From positions 3,348,001-3,412,000 of the forward strand of contig NZ_AP028908.1 in assembly GCF_037076465.1 (NCBI RefSeq): a DNA stretch of 64,000 nt, in the 5' to 3' direction. Origin of the DNA: Pectobacterium araliae (GTDB taxonomy: Bacteria; Pseudomonadota; Gammaproteobacteria; Enterobacterales; Enterobacteriaceae). Positions 1 to 8,499 of the stretch are shown here, in pieces. Below the pieces are notes generated by a model. The model worked only from the letters and a program-made list of their open reading frames with translations, searched no databases and had not been told where the DNA came from. Position numbers and translations under genes: made by a program. Positions within the stretch are counted from its first letter, which is position 1; every line of letters begins with the position of its first letter.

Positions 1-1
1 T

Positions 2-334
2 ATTGAGATACTGAACCATACCGACTCTAACTGGCGAATTAACACACCGATTGGTGCGCTCATTGAGTGGCAGGCTCGTATTATTGACGAAAAACCGGGG
101 GAATATATCCACTGGCGTTCACTGGAAGGCGCGCGTGTTCCTAATGAAGGTCGGCTTTCCTTTCGGCCAGCCTCGTCAGAAGCGGGGACAACAGTAACGC
201 TAACCATTCGCTACAATCCACCAGGAGGCTTGATCGGAAAAAAGATCGGCCAAATGTTTGATATGTTTTCTCGCGATATGCTGACTAAAACGCTCTATCG
301 TTTTAAAAAATTAGCGGAAGGTGAGTTGGTATAA
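2..334 (+). CDS. SRPBCC (cyclase/dehydrase-like) protein, C-terminal part
   Basis: An open frame enters from the left edge and ends with TAA at 332-334, so about 110 C-terminal residues are visible and the start is outside the window. The residues (IGALIEWQARIIDEKPGEYIHWRSLEGA, read in parts, then GRLSFRPA and VTLTIRYNPPGG followed by an amphipathic C-terminal helix) resemble the START/SRPBCC 'cyclase/dehydrase' hydrophobic-pocket family: paired strands, a glycine-rich turn and a long last helix. The ligand cannot be inferred. The next gene, marC, begins 74 bases downstream on the same strand. The family call is by pattern and moderate; no catalytic residues are recognisable. Confidence 0.55.
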   Translation: MEILNHTDSNWRINTPIGALIEWQARIIDEKPGEYIHWRSLEGARVPNEGRLSFRPASSEAGTTVTLTIRYNPPGGLIGKKIGQMFDMFSRDMLTKTLYRFKKLAEGELV

Positions 335-408
335 GGCACCATCGCAACAGGTCATCATTGACCATATTTCTGAACTGACAAAAGCGCCCCAAAAAAGAGG
401 AACGTAGA

Positions 409-1083
409 ATGCTGGAATTGATTCAAGCCATTGGTCTTGGTCTGATGTTAATCCTGCCACTCGCGAACCCACTGACGACGGTAGCGGTATTTTTGGCGAT
501 GTCTGGCAATATGAGCCAAGGAGAACGCAATCGTCAGATCTTTCAGGCCTCGCTTTATGTCTTCATCATCATGACTGTCGCGTACTATGCAGGCCAGGTC
601 GTGATGAATACCTTCGGTATTTCCATCCCCGGATTACGCATTGCTGGCGGGCTCATCGTGGTATTTATCGGGTTTCGCATGCTTTTCCCTCAGCAAAAAC
701 CAGAACATGCACCCGAAGTCAAAAGCAAAAAAGAAGAAATTAACAACAGTTTCTCCGCCAATGACGTCAGTATCGCCTTCGTTCCACTGGCGATGCCTAG
801 CACGGTTGGGCCAGGCACCATTGCCCTCATCATTAGCTCTGCATCACAAATCAAGAGCGGCGTCGATATTACGCCATGGGTGATTACCGTCGCCCCCGTC
901 CTTACTTTTATGTTGATCAGCCTGATCGTCTGGCTAAGTCTGAAAAGCTCTGGTCTGATTATGCGGCTGATCGGGAAAAGTGGTATTGAAGCCATTTCAC
1001 GGCTGATGGGATTTCTGCTGGTTTGCATGGGGGTACAGTTCATCATTAATGGCACACTGGAGATCGTGCATTCTCTCCATTAG
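409..1083 (+). CDS. marC: MarC family inner-membrane protein
   Basis: The 224-aa product matches the enterobacterial MarC/YhgN (UPF0056, NAAT-like) family over its full length. It starts [21 protein letters not shown] and contains the conserved [17 protein letters not shown] and [14 protein letters not shown] segments, and it ends with the strongly conserved [19 protein letters not shown] stretch. About six hydrophobic membrane segments are visible, with a short charged loop (KSKKEEINN) in the middle. Length is close to E. coli MarC (221 aa). A GAGGAA ribosome-binding site precedes the ATG. The biochemical role of MarC is not settled: despite its name it has not been confirmed as a multidrug resistance factor. 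No marRAB genes are next to it here. Confidence 0.9.
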   Translation: MLELIQAIGLGLMLILPLANPLTTVAVFLAMSGNMSQGERNRQIFQASLYVFIIMTVAYYAGQVVMNTFGISIPGLRIAGGLIVVFIGFRMLFPQQKPEHAPEVKSKKEEINNSFSANDVSIAFVPLAMPSTVGPGTIALIISSASQIKSGVDITPWVITVAPVLTFMLISLIVWLSLKSSGLIMRLIGKSGIEAISRLMGFLLVCMGVQFIINGTLEIVHSLH

Positions 1084-1265
1084 GCGGAATGATAATGGAG
1101 GTATCAGCATATTGCCAAATAGCCCAGTTAGCGTCTATAACTTTGAATAGCGGGGTTTATTCAACGGCCGTAAGAGATGTTCAGCCCGTGTTACATAACA
1201 AATTTTATATAACAATAAGAAAGATTAATTTTTGCTTACTTAGCGGAAAGTAGGGGCGGCCAATC

Positions 1266-2863
1266 ATGAAAATAAGAAAGCGGTTCCCAGTCAATTTACG
1301 TTCACTCATTTTGTCTCTCGCCATTATCAGTATGATCGTTACGCTGACGAATGCTTATATCGCCGTTTATAACGTACAAAAAAAGCTCATTACCGATCAG
1401 ATACTTAACTCGAACCTTAATTACTCCACCAAATTAGCTGCCACTACAGAAAGTTTTTTATCTTCCGCACAGCAGGAGTTAGCCTACAGTGCGACATCGA
1501 TGGCGGGTAGTTTTAGCGACGATGATGCGCTGTTAGAGAAAAGCGAACAAACATTCCGCATGAGCCAAAGTTTTAATTCTGTTTTCGTTGCCGACCACCA
1601 GAACCACATACACGCGGTTTACCCAACATCGCTCAACCTGAAAGGAAGCACGCTGACCTCAGATGCCAGCAAGCTAGCGCTAGAGGAAAAAAACCGTTAA
1701 TTAGCCAACCTTATATTTCCCTTACAGGCAATCTCATCGTGTTGGTTTCCTCCCCCATCAAAGATAAACAAGGCAATTACCTGGGCTACATCGGCGGAAC
1801 CATTTATTTAAAAAGCAAAAGCGTGTTAAACGAGTTCATGAATACCCATTTCTATAACGATTACTCCAGCGTTTATGTCATCGATAAAAATGGAATTGTT
1901 CTCTACCATCAGGATAAACAGTGGGTCGGCAAGCCCGTCAACGACAAGAAAATTAAGGAAGCCTTTCAGAACAAAAAGAATGGGACGCTTGCCATACCCG
2001 ATATGCGAGGCACGCCTTCTCTGGCTGGGTTTGATACAGTGGAGTCATCCGGCTGGGTTATCATTACCTTATATCCCTATCAAAATGTGCTCGATTCACT
2101 TAATAGCGTCATGCGTTCCGTTTTATACGAAGGGGCGCCAGTGATGGCATTAACGCTGATTGCACTTACCCTGCTTGCCTTCTCTATTGCCAACCCTTTG
2201 CGCTTGCTGGCCGTTTCTGCCAGTAAAATGGAGGAGCCCGATGTCATTGAAAAAATCAAGAAAGTTCCCTCTTGGTATTTTGAGGTCGACCAGCTAAAAC
2301 GCGTCATTCTTTTCGGTACAGTGCTGTTACACAAGCGGATCGGCAAACTGAGTTTGCAAGCCCACACCGATCCACTCACCGGGCTACTCAATCGCCGTGG
2401 TATCTATGAAAATGTTGAACTCATTCTGTCAAAGAGTCATCAGGTTGCCGCTATCGTGATTGATATCGATCATTTCAAACGCGTCAATGACACTTATGGG
2501 CACAATATCGGCGATGACGTCATCAGGCTGTTGGCTAACAACATAAATCAAAGTTCACGAGAATCCGATCTGATTTGTCGCACGGGTGGGGAGGAATTCC
2601 TGGCGCTCCTACCCGATACAGACATGAAGCAAGCCGCCGAGATTGCCGAACGGCTGCGTAGAAAAGTTGAAAAAATGCCGCTGCCGATTCCTGAAAACAT
2701 CACGATTTCATTAGGCGTCACCTGTTTTACTCCAGGAACGGAACAGCTCGATAGCATATTGAAAATTGCGGATGACGCCCTCTATCAAGCCAAGCATGAA
2801 GGTAGGAATCGGGTCGTTACCAAAATAGTCCCCCATCATTCGATCAAAAACGACATGCAATAG
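1266..2863 (+). pseudogene. Membrane diguanylate cyclase (dCache-GGDEF), frameshifted
   Basis: Two adjacent frames together encode one cyclic-di-GMP synthase. The first (1266-1700) gives an N-terminal membrane helix and the start of a periplasmic Cache-like sensor. The second (readable from about 1693 to 2863) gives the rest of the sensor (YIGGTIYL, VYVIDKNGIVLYHQ), a second membrane helix and a full GGDEF domain: DPLTGLLNRRG, DIDHFKRVNDTYGH and the active-site motif GGEEF. The break is at a run of seven A (1686-1692). One extra A would join the frames as E-E-K-K-P-L-I-S-Q-P. No RxxD inhibitory site is evident just before GGEEF (the residues are SDLICRT). This is either a real one-base loss, a slippage-prone site or a sequencing error. 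If real, only a truncated sensor is made, although the downstream GTG at 1739 could restart. Confidence 0.85.
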
Positions 2864-2899
2864 ACACACGCAAAGTTAATCCAACAGCTTGAAGTATGG

Positions 2900-2996
2900 G
2901 CAAAAAAAACCCGCACGAGGCGGGTAAGGTCATTCTCATGACAGGGATGGTTAACTACACAACACTCACAGAGATGTGAGGTACTGACAAGGCATG
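2900..2996 (-). ncRNA. Candidate small RNA with three hairpins
   Basis: On the minus strand, opposite to the flanking genes, three perfect short hairpins follow each other. They are CTCACA-TCTC-TGTGAG (2965-2980), GTCAT-GAGA-ATGAC (2929-2942) and an intrinsic terminator ACCCGC-CTCGT-GCGGGT (2909-2925) that runs into eight U. A TATAGT -10-like box lies at 3002-3007, giving a transcript of about 95 nt; no good -35 box is seen. No ORF is present. I do not recognise it as a known enterobacterial sRNA. Terminator and hairpins are read directly; the RNA itself is an inference. Confidence 0.45.
2902..2925 (-). terminator. Intrinsic terminator
   Basis: A six-base-pair GC-rich stem (ACCCGC/GCGGGT, loop of five) is followed on the minus strand by eight T. 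It points toward the end of the cyclase gene, so it terminates a minus-strand transcript, probably the candidate sRNA above. It does not end the plus-strand cyclase mRNA, because there is no T-run on that side. Confidence 0.7.
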
Positions 2997-3039
2997 GAAG
3001 GACTATAGCAAGCCAAATGTATAGTATTGTCATCAGCAA

Positions 3040-3384
3040 GTAAGGTTAATTTACTGGTTGTAAAACAACATTGATGAGGCTTTCTCTTCCCGTAATATCT
3101 CGCTATTTCAACCCACGACTCTGATGGCCATTACGCATTTTTCGCCTTCATCAACGCGATCAGCAGTGCCATCATTGCCAAATACGCGAGTCATCCCGCC
3201 GATAACCAGGCCAATAAGGGAATCGAAATTGATGAATATCCCCATGAGAGCAGCGTCAACAGCGTACCGGCGAATCACATTCACTTTACCACCGCCCCTA
3301 TGAGACATTACTCTGATGACATGACTTGTCATGACCGGGCGCGCACATTTTCGCGGCCTTTTTCAAAATATTACGAGGCGATGA
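3040..3384. other. Intergenic region without a supported gene
   Basis: Short open frames exist on both strands but none has a ribosome-binding site or recognisable family. The only structure I see is a perfect palindrome CATGAC-TT-GTCATG at 3320-3333, about 50 bases before grxB, which could be an operator. Confidence 0.5.
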
Positions 3385-4020
3385 ATGAAACTTTTCATTT
3401 ACGAACACTGCCCATTCTGTGTCAGAGCCAGAATGATTTTTGGTCTGAAAAATCTGCCAGTTGAGCAATCCATCATTATGGAAGGCGACGTTGACACGCC
3501 AACGCGTATGGTCGGTCGCAAAGTGGTGCCGATTCTTCAGAAAGAAGATGGCAGCTTCATGCCGGAAAGCATGGATATCGTCCACTATGTCGACAGCAAG
3601 CAAGCGCCGTTAATCGCCAACCGACCCGTTGATGCCGATATTGAAGCCTGGTGTAAATCCGTTTCCAACGCGGTATTTAACCTTGCGGTTCCTCGCTTCA
3701 CGAAAGCCGATTTCAAAGAGATTTCCACGCCAGAGGCACGTCATGCCTACACCCAGCGTGAAGAAAAAGCCTTCGGCGATCTGGACGCGTTGATAGCAAA
3801 AACGCCAGAGCTGATTGCAGAAGTGGAGCAGAAACTCGACGCGTTGGAGCCGCGTTTGGCAAGCGTCAACGCTATTTCCACCACCGATTTCATTCTGTTC
3901 CCGATCTTACTGTCGCTCACGATCGTGAAAGGCGTACAGTTTGGCCCTAACGTTCACGCCTACCTTAAGCGCGTATCAACAGCCAGTAAAGTCGCCCTAT
4001 TGACCGATAAAGCGCTGTAA
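3385..4020 (+). CDS. grxB: Glutaredoxin 2
   Basis: The 211-aa protein matches GrxB, the GST-fold glutaredoxin that reduces disulfides with glutathione in the cytoplasm. The redox-active CPFC sits at residues 9-12 in the context MKLFIYEHCPFCVRARMIFG. The cis-proline loop (VVPIL) and the PESMDIVHYVD segment of the N-terminal thioredoxin-like domain are intact, followed by the helical GST-type C-terminal domain (LPRF-like VPRFTKADF, then FILFPILLSLTIVKGV). E. coli Grx2 is 215 aa. The gene stands alone, and the convergent isonitrile-glycosyltransferase pseudogene ends 134 bases downstream. Confidence 0.95.
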   Translation: MKLFIYEHCPFCVRARMIFGLKNLPVEQSIIMEGDVDTPTRMVGRKVVPILQKEDGSFMPESMDIVHYVDSKQAPLIANRPVDADIEAWCKSVSNAVFNLAVPRFTKADFKEISTPEARHAYTQREEKAFGDLDALIAKTPELIAEVEQKLDALEPRLASVNAISTTDFILFPILLSLTIVKGVQFGPNVHAYLKRVSTASKVALLTDKAL

Positions 4021-4039
4021 GCATAATACGATTCGCAAT

Positions 4040-4072
4040 CACGTTATGGGTATAGCGTTACCCCATAACGTG
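4040..4072. terminator. Large hairpin between convergent genes
   Basis: A perfect 11-bp inverted repeat (CACGTTATGGG/CCCATAACGTG, loop of 11) lies 20 bases after grxB and about 80 bases beyond the convergent pseudogene. No T-run follows on either strand, so it may be a transcription barrier or mRNA 3'-end stabiliser rather than a classical terminator. Confidence 0.45.
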
Positions 4073-4154
4073 TGGCCGATTTCAGTACGTGTTATATGAA
4101 ATCATGACTATATGAAGTCATGACGACATAGAGTAGGCCTTACCCTACCTAGCG

Positions 4155-5182
4155 CTAGGCCGTCCTCCTTTGATTGACTAGCGCATTAACTTCAGCGTTA
4201 ATCAGAGCAAATGCATCATAGCTTGCATAATCTGCCTTAACCCATCTTGTGCGCTGTAAATAGCCTGGGTCCTCTAATATTTCGATGACAGACTGCCTAA
4301 TCTGCTGTTCACTCGACGTACTGGGTTGTAAGTTAATCCCGCATTTAGCAAACACCACGCGCGCGGCACTTTCCTGTTTATCTTCACCGACGCCAGCCAC
4401 AATTAATAGAACGCCATCTTTCAGCGCGGAATTAATCGAACCATATCCACCATTGGTGATAAATATCGATAATTTTGGCAGCCAGTCATCATAAGAAAGG
4501 AAACTGACCACTCTGGCATTTTCAGGCAATGAGGCTTGTAGCGCATCAACCGAACGTCCCCCAGTCGTCGCCAGCACCCTGACGGGTAAATCCGCGAGGG
4601 CGCACAGCGTTGGCTCGATGAGCTGTTGGAGATCGACATTCGCCAGTGTTCCTTGTGACACGATAATAAGCGGTCGGCTGTCATCTGGTGCCCACCATTG
4701 CGGAACACGCTCTGCTGCGATGTGATGGGATAATGGCCCAATAAATCGCACACTCTCTGGCAAGTCACACCTACCGCAATGACCGGCGACCGCGGACCAG
4801 ACAACAACAGCGGTAAAACACCATAAAAACAGTTTTCAACGATGAGCAGGTCGGCATGCGTCTTTGCCAACGCGTCACGCAATTGGCGATCCAGCAATGG
4901 AATGGGTGCAGCGAAGAAATTCTTCAGTGCCAGAGCCATCTGCGCGTTGCCCGGTGGCAGCGTAGCTCGCAGAGGGAAGTGCTGCTCAAGGTGCCCGTAG
5001 TCGAAATCAATCTCATCGCTAAAAGGGATAAAACCAACCCCAGCCGCCTCTGCCTGCTCACGGAACAACGCGCCGCTAAACAACGTGACGTCGTTTCCCT
5101 ACTCAACCAAATAGCGAGCGATAGTCAGTAAAGGATAAACATGTCCCGGCGTTGCCATCGCCGCCATGAGAATATGTGCCAT
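4155..5182 (-). pseudogene. MGT-type glycosyltransferase of the isonitrile cluster, broken
   Basis: The reading frame starts at 5182 (MAHILMAAMATPGHVYPLL, the N-terminal GxxxH-type sugar-transferase fold of UGT/MGT enzymes). An in-frame TAG stops it at codon 28 (5099-5101), exactly where VEQGNDV would be expected, so it looks like a CAG-to-TAG change. The same frame continues LFSGALFREQAEAAGVGF to about 4770 (VIAVGV). The protein then continues in another frame as LPESVRFIGPL to 4155, with the donor-binding TNGGYGSINSAL segment. About 80 residues usually found between these two parts are missing, which suggests an internal deletion that also shifted the frame. Total length is about 342 codons against about 420 for the family. 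It starts 11 bases after isnB and is the third gene of the operon. In rhabduscin and byelyankacin pathways such an enzyme attaches the sugar to the vinyl-isonitrile. Confidence 0.85.
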
Positions 5183-5193
5183 GGCGCTTTCCC

Positions 5194-6048
5194 TTATGCC
5201 GCGTTATCAATGCAAGTATTCACGCAAACCGGGGTGCCCTGAATATGCACACGTTGCAAATGACGAGCCGAATGGGCCGTAAAGGCTTCACGTCCATGCA
5301 GCAGTGAGAAGTTATCGGCTATCACCACATCACCCTGTAGCCATTTATGTGCATAATAATAACGGGGATCGTACAAATGGTGCCGTAGCGTCTGGCTAAA
5401 TGCGCTTTGCGCTTCCGGTGTGACATTATGGTATTCCAGCGCATGCTGATTAAGGAAACGCTCCCCTTCGGTCGGCGGTTCGTTATAGCGCATAATCTCC
5501 CCAACGCCGTTAGGATGAGGAATGACCAATGGAGAAGTCACTTCACCACCATAGTGCACAACGGCTTTAATACGGTAAGTAATTGAAACACGACGCCACT
5601 CCTCGACTAACTGTGTGTCAGCCTCTGCCAACAAGCGCGTGGTATCAACGAAGGTGGTACGTCCCCCCTGATTCTGTCCCGGCGCAGAAACACAGTGGAA
5701 CAGTTGAAATTCGGGGATAGTGGGCTTGTACATTCCATCCCAATGTAGAGGTACATAACTGTTATCAAAGATATGATCTTTGGTATCCGCATGCTCCTTC
5801 ACATCCAGTATTGCCCCGAAAGGCCACATCATGATTTCTCCCCAGTGGCCAGCATACTCGGTCAACGTTTCAGGATCGGAAAACCCAGATGAAAAACCGC
5901 GTAACACCAGAAGATGATGCTCGCGAGCAAGTTCACGCAGTGTCTCGATCGGTAGAGTGGCAATGCTCTGCCCTACTTCAGCAGGCGTCAGCAACGCCCC
6001 AAAAGGGGAAAGCATTTCAATGTGGCAGTTCATACTATTCTCCATCAT
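5194..6048 (-). CDS. isnB: Isonitrile-pathway Fe(II)/2-oxoglutarate oxygenase (PvcB/IsnB family)
   Basis: This 284-aa TauD/TfdA-like dioxygenase is of the kind that oxidatively decarboxylates tyrosine- or tryptophan-isonitrile to the vinyl isonitrile. The facial triad is visible as H102-W-D104 (in VPLHWDGMYKP) and H251 (in NFSLLHGREAF), with candidate 2-oxoglutarate-binding arginines at R262/R266. I chose the ATG at 6048 because AGGA lies six bases upstream; a longer frame with a TTG start (6072) has no such site. It lies 65 bases after isnA and 11 before the glycosyltransferase, as in rhabduscin-type isnA-isnB-GT operons. The aromatic substrate cannot be told from sequence alone. Confidence 0.85.
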   Translation of the reverse strand: MMENSMNCHIEMLSPFGALLTPAEVGQSIATLPIETLRELAREHHLLVLRGFSSGFSDPETLTEYAGHWGEIMMWPFGAILDVKEHADTKDHIFDNSYVPLHWDGMYKPTIPEFQLFHCVSAPGQNQGGRTTFVDTTRLLAEADTQLVEEWRRVSITYRIKAVVHYGGEVTSPLVIPHPNGVGEIMRYNEPPTEGERFLNQHALEYHNVTPEAQSAFSQTLRHHLYDPRYYYAHKWLQGDVVIADNFSLLHGREAFTAHSARHLQRVHIQGTPVCVNTCIDNAA

Positions 6049-6113
6049 GTATATTCCTTTATAAGATGACAATTATCGATGTTTCGACGAATGATAAGGC
6101 GAGAACAGTACGC

Positions 6114-7079
6114 TTACGCCACATCATGCTGCTTAACGATGTAATAGCTAGGCGTACCACGGATCTCCACGACTTCACCAGCTAACTGCTGCGCATCGGC
6201 ATTCTTCATGAGCACAAACTGGCCATTAACATTGGCGGCAACACCATGCCAAGGCGTCAACCAATCGTCCTTCGTGGGCATCATATGAATACCCAGTTTC
6301 AGGCTGTCCGAAGGCTGAGGATGAATAGATAGACGAATAGCATCTGGGAAATTTTCAGCAAGCAGGTTGCCCCATGCCCAGCTGCGCTGAATAACGCCAC
6401 ACGCACGCTTTTTGGCATCCTTCTGCAACGCCGCATTAGAACCGGTATAGTCTGGTCGCAGGCTATCTTCATAAAGAAAACGGGTGATTGAACGGTAAAG
6501 CTGCAAGCCTTCTTCACTCAGCATGAGTTGCGATTTAATCTCTTCTTCTGATTCAGCATAATCCTCAACCAGTCGCTGGCGAAGATGATCGTAGTCAGCA
6601 GTAAGCGCAGCCATGTTCTCTACATCCTTGAGATTAAAAACACTGAGATGAATAGCCCCCAATTCATGCAATAAGTTTTCAATTTCATGCTGGTAGGCAT
6701 TAATGGTTTCGTCGCTAGTTCCAATCAGATCGCCAAATACATGCCCATCAGAGCAAATACGGATATGGGCTCCGGGCGGGTAATAAAGCTGAATGCGCTG
6801 GCATAATGAATTTAGAAATATCAGAGACAAGCGTTCCGCCATATCCGGTACTCTACCCAGCACTTTATAAGGGTTCGGAGATTTTACCGGGAACGCAGGC
6901 AGAATAAGTTCAATACGGCTATTTTTATCAACAAAAGCCCGAATTCTGGGTAATTGAACCAGAATCACCTGAGATTCTTCTTCACTAATTGATTTCGTCG
7001 AGTGAGTGAATCTACGCCGATATTGAATTAACTCACTTAATATTAGCGATGAAACTAATTCATTATTTATTATATCCAA
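6114..7079 (-). CDS. isnA: Isonitrile synthase (PvcA/DIT1 family)
   Basis: The 321-aa protein belongs to the DIT1/PvcA family, which converts the alpha-amino group of tyrosine or tryptophan to an isonitrile using ribulose-5-phosphate as carbon donor. Typical family segments are seen: ILPAFPVKSPNPYKVLGRVPDMAE, read in parts, and IRICSDGHVFGDLIG around residues 125-140. The C-terminus carries the GTPSYYIVKQ end. The start is a TTG at 7079, chosen because GAGG stands six bases upstream and no in-frame ATG exists nearby. It is the first gene of the isnA-isnB-GT operon. The region before it is AT-rich and holds a strong palindrome (7177-7201) that may be its operator. Confidence 0.88.
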   Translation of the reverse strand: MDIINNELVSSLILSELIQYRRRFTHSTKSISEEESQVILVQLPRIRAFVDKNSRIELILPAFPVKSPNPYKVLGRVPDMAERLSLIFLNSLCQRIQLYYPPGAHIRICSDGHVFGDLIGTSDETINAYQHEIENLLHELGAIHLSVFNLKDVENMAALTADYDHLRQRLVEDYAESEEEIKSQLMLSEEGLQLYRSITRFLYEDSLRPDYTGSNAALQKDAKKRACGVIQRSWAWGNLLAENFPDAIRLSIHPQPSDSLKLGIHMMPTKDDWLTPWHGVAANVNGQFVLMKNADAQQLAGEVVEIRGTPSYYIVKQHDVA

Positions 7080-7172
7080 AATAACCTCATTAATTTACAT
7101 TAATTTTAAAAACGAAATTAACTGCATAGCTATGTCTCAGAAACAATAAAACAAAACCCCTTGTCGAGTACA

Positions 7173-7204
7173 AAAAAATACTGAATAACATATTCAGTAT
7201 TTTT
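7173..7204. repeat. Perfect palindrome upstream of isnA
   Basis: The arms AATACTGAATA (7177-7187) and TATTCAGTATT (7191-7201) are separated by ACA and extended by A and T runs. It lies about 100 bases before the isnA start. It could be a regulator operator or an AT-rich bidirectional terminator; it is too AT-rich to be a confident terminator. Confidence 0.5.
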
Positions 7205-7334
7205 ATTTACACTGCTAATAATTAACTTTGGATATAAAAAATACAATGAGGATTAATTATTAAAACCGAGGATAAGTGGCAATGCAGATTGATCTCTTCT
7301 CCTGTTCAGTACCGTACATTGCATCCCTGATTAT

Positions 7335-7391
7335 TTGTCACCCCAGTAAATTCCGCTCCCGCATTGTAGAAGTGGAGTCCCGTTGCACCCA
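7335..7391 (-). pseudogene. Remnant of an Rhs core
   Basis: This short stretch is clearly similar to the Rhs core at about 23184-23241: the words CCGCATTGTAG and CGTTGCACCCAG are shared in the same order and orientation, with scattered mismatches. It shows that a second, diverged rhs gene once stood here and was cut by recombination with the symE-like sequence that starts at 7392. Confidence 0.7.
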
Positions 7392-7533
7392 GCACAACGG
7401 CAAGCCCAACCCGCCCTCCGCCATCAACCTTAAAGGCCGCTGGTTCGAAGAGTGTGGCTTTATCACCGGGATACCCGTTACCGTCACGGTGGAAAGAGGG
7501 AGGATTATTATTGAGACGCAGATTAATTTATAG
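7392..7533 (+). pseudogene. SymE-like gene, 5' end lost
   Basis: The 3' two-thirds of a SymE-family gene (GKPNPPSAINLKGRWFEECGF, then TVTVERGRIIIETQINL) match the intact copies at 13995 and 20586 with a few substitutions (W-F-E-E-C for W-L-E-E-S). The normal start MAKAHSKSDV is absent, and the sequence upstream of 7392 is Rhs core remnant. An open frame runs through the junction from 7276, but that start has no family support, so this is best read as a chimeric, inactivated copy. Confidence 0.75.
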
Positions 7534-7555
7534 CGGCTGAACGCTAACAAAATAG

Positions 7556-7589
7556 CCGGAAGGATCGTTAGATCACTTCCGGATTTTTT
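7556..7589. terminator. Terminator between symE-like remnant and barstar-like gene
   Basis: CCGGAAG (7556-7562) pairs with CTTCCGG (7576-7582), with GATC steps inside the stem. Six T follow on the plus strand, and a weaker T-rich stretch follows on the minus strand. It corresponds to the terminators at 14249 and 20840 between each symE-like/immunity gene pair. Confidence 0.75.
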
Positions 7590-7591
7590 AA

Positions 7592-7960
7592 TTAGCTAAT
7601 AAATAAAACAACCTCTTTCCCTTCAGTTTCAAGATAAGACAAGTTATCAGAAAATATATCCAGTAAAATATTATAACTTTTACTGTCATCTCTAAGAGCT
7701 TTCTTAACATCCACTAAAAAGACACACACTTTATCATTTTCAAGTGAGTCCAAACCACTAAACATAGAATCAGAAAAAGCATCAAAATTGCATCTACTAT
7801 ATAATGGCGAATCTAGAGGTAGAGATATTTTTATTTCATCAAAGACGTCATATATATCATTCGCTTGGCTGAAACAGGATTTAATTATCACATATCCATT
7901 TTTCTCATACTCACTAGATAGAGCATCCAATTCATTTGCTTGGAAAAAATTAAAAGACAT
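7592..7960 (-). CDS. Barstar-like immunity protein for Rhs tip B
   Basis: The acidic 122-aa protein has a barstar-type layout: an N-terminal strand-helix (YVIIKSCFSQANDIYDVFDEI), the region NFDAFSDSMFSGLDSL that corresponds to barstar's NLDALWDCLTGW, and a C-terminal helix plus strand ending VVLFIS. Barstar-fold proteins plug the active site of barnase-like ribonucleases. The preceding gene fragment encodes a barnase/T1-like tip, and only 12 bases separate its stop from this ATG, so the two form a toxin-immunity pair. A GAGGA ribosome-binding site is eight bases upstream. Assignment is by pattern; sequence identity to barstar is low. Confidence 0.72.
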   Translation of the reverse strand: MSFNFFQANELDALSSEYEKNGYVIIKSCFSQANDIYDVFDEIKISLPLDSPLYSRCNFDAFSDSMFSGLDSLENDKVCVFLVDVKKALRDDSKSYNILLDIFSDNLSYLETEGKEVVLFIS

Positions 7961-7972
7961 ATCATCTAATCC

Positions 7973-8459
7973 TCACAAAGATGGGTTTCCTGAATCACCG
8001 TAATGCGTCCATGTATAATATGTTTCACCTGTATTATTGTTGACAACAACTCGTCTAGCTCCTGCTCCACTTACACCGTGGCCGGGATCTACTCGATACT
8101 CGCTATAAGGAGAATTTGCACCACTTCCACCAGGCAATTCACCTTGATGATTTTTAAATGTAGTTCCCCATTTTTTCCCAAGAGCTCCAGCAGGTTTATC
8201 TCCGTTATCAATATGTCCTAGCGTTCTATTTACTGCTGCTTCTTCCGCAGCAGGAAGAGAGCCAGGGGTAATCATTGCAGGGTTAGCTCCTTTGGATAAT
8301 TTCGCAGCCTCTTCAGCCGAATATCCTTGTGAGCGATAGTCTTTATACCTTTCATAGCGAGCCTGAAAAACAGACCGTGCCAACCCCAACGGGTCACAGA
8401 ATTCTAAAGGATTTGTGACATACCCCTGCGGCCGGATACCACCATGTAAACCTATCGGA
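7973..8459 (-). pseudogene. Displaced Rhs C-terminal tip B, barnase/RNase T1-like toxin
   Basis: The frame begins at the unit junction with the end of an Rhs core ([27 protein letters not shown]) and continues into a distinct toxin tip. The last 70 residues fit microbial guanyl-specific ribonucleases: a [14 protein letters not shown] segment, then the likely catalytic Glu in YSEYRV, Arg in GARRVVV and His in [10 protein letters not shown]. The tip has no Rhs core in front of it, because element DNA is joined 5' of the D-P-I-G codons and an in-frame stop lies a few codons upstream. It can only be expressed from an internal start, for example MITPGS, or after recombination back to a core. It is followed by its barstar-like immunity gene. 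Confidence 0.78.
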
Positions 8460-8466
8460 TCATAGG
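8451..8466. other. Element/Rhs junction, att-like palindrome (copy J1)
   Basis: CCTAT-CGGATC-ATAGG: five-base inverted arms around a six-base spacer, the format of a tyrosine-recombinase core site. The right arm belongs to the mobile unit; the left arm and spacer encode (minus strand) D-P-I-G of the tip B core end. The spacer differs by one base (A/G) from the other junctions. Confidence 0.7.
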
Positions 8467-8499
8467 GACGATCCCGACACGGTCGTACTTTTTAGCGCA

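Noticed and set aside
3108..3332. Minus-strand 74-codon frame before grxB
   Set aside because: No ribosome-binding site or recognisable similarity; the region is best left as intergenic.
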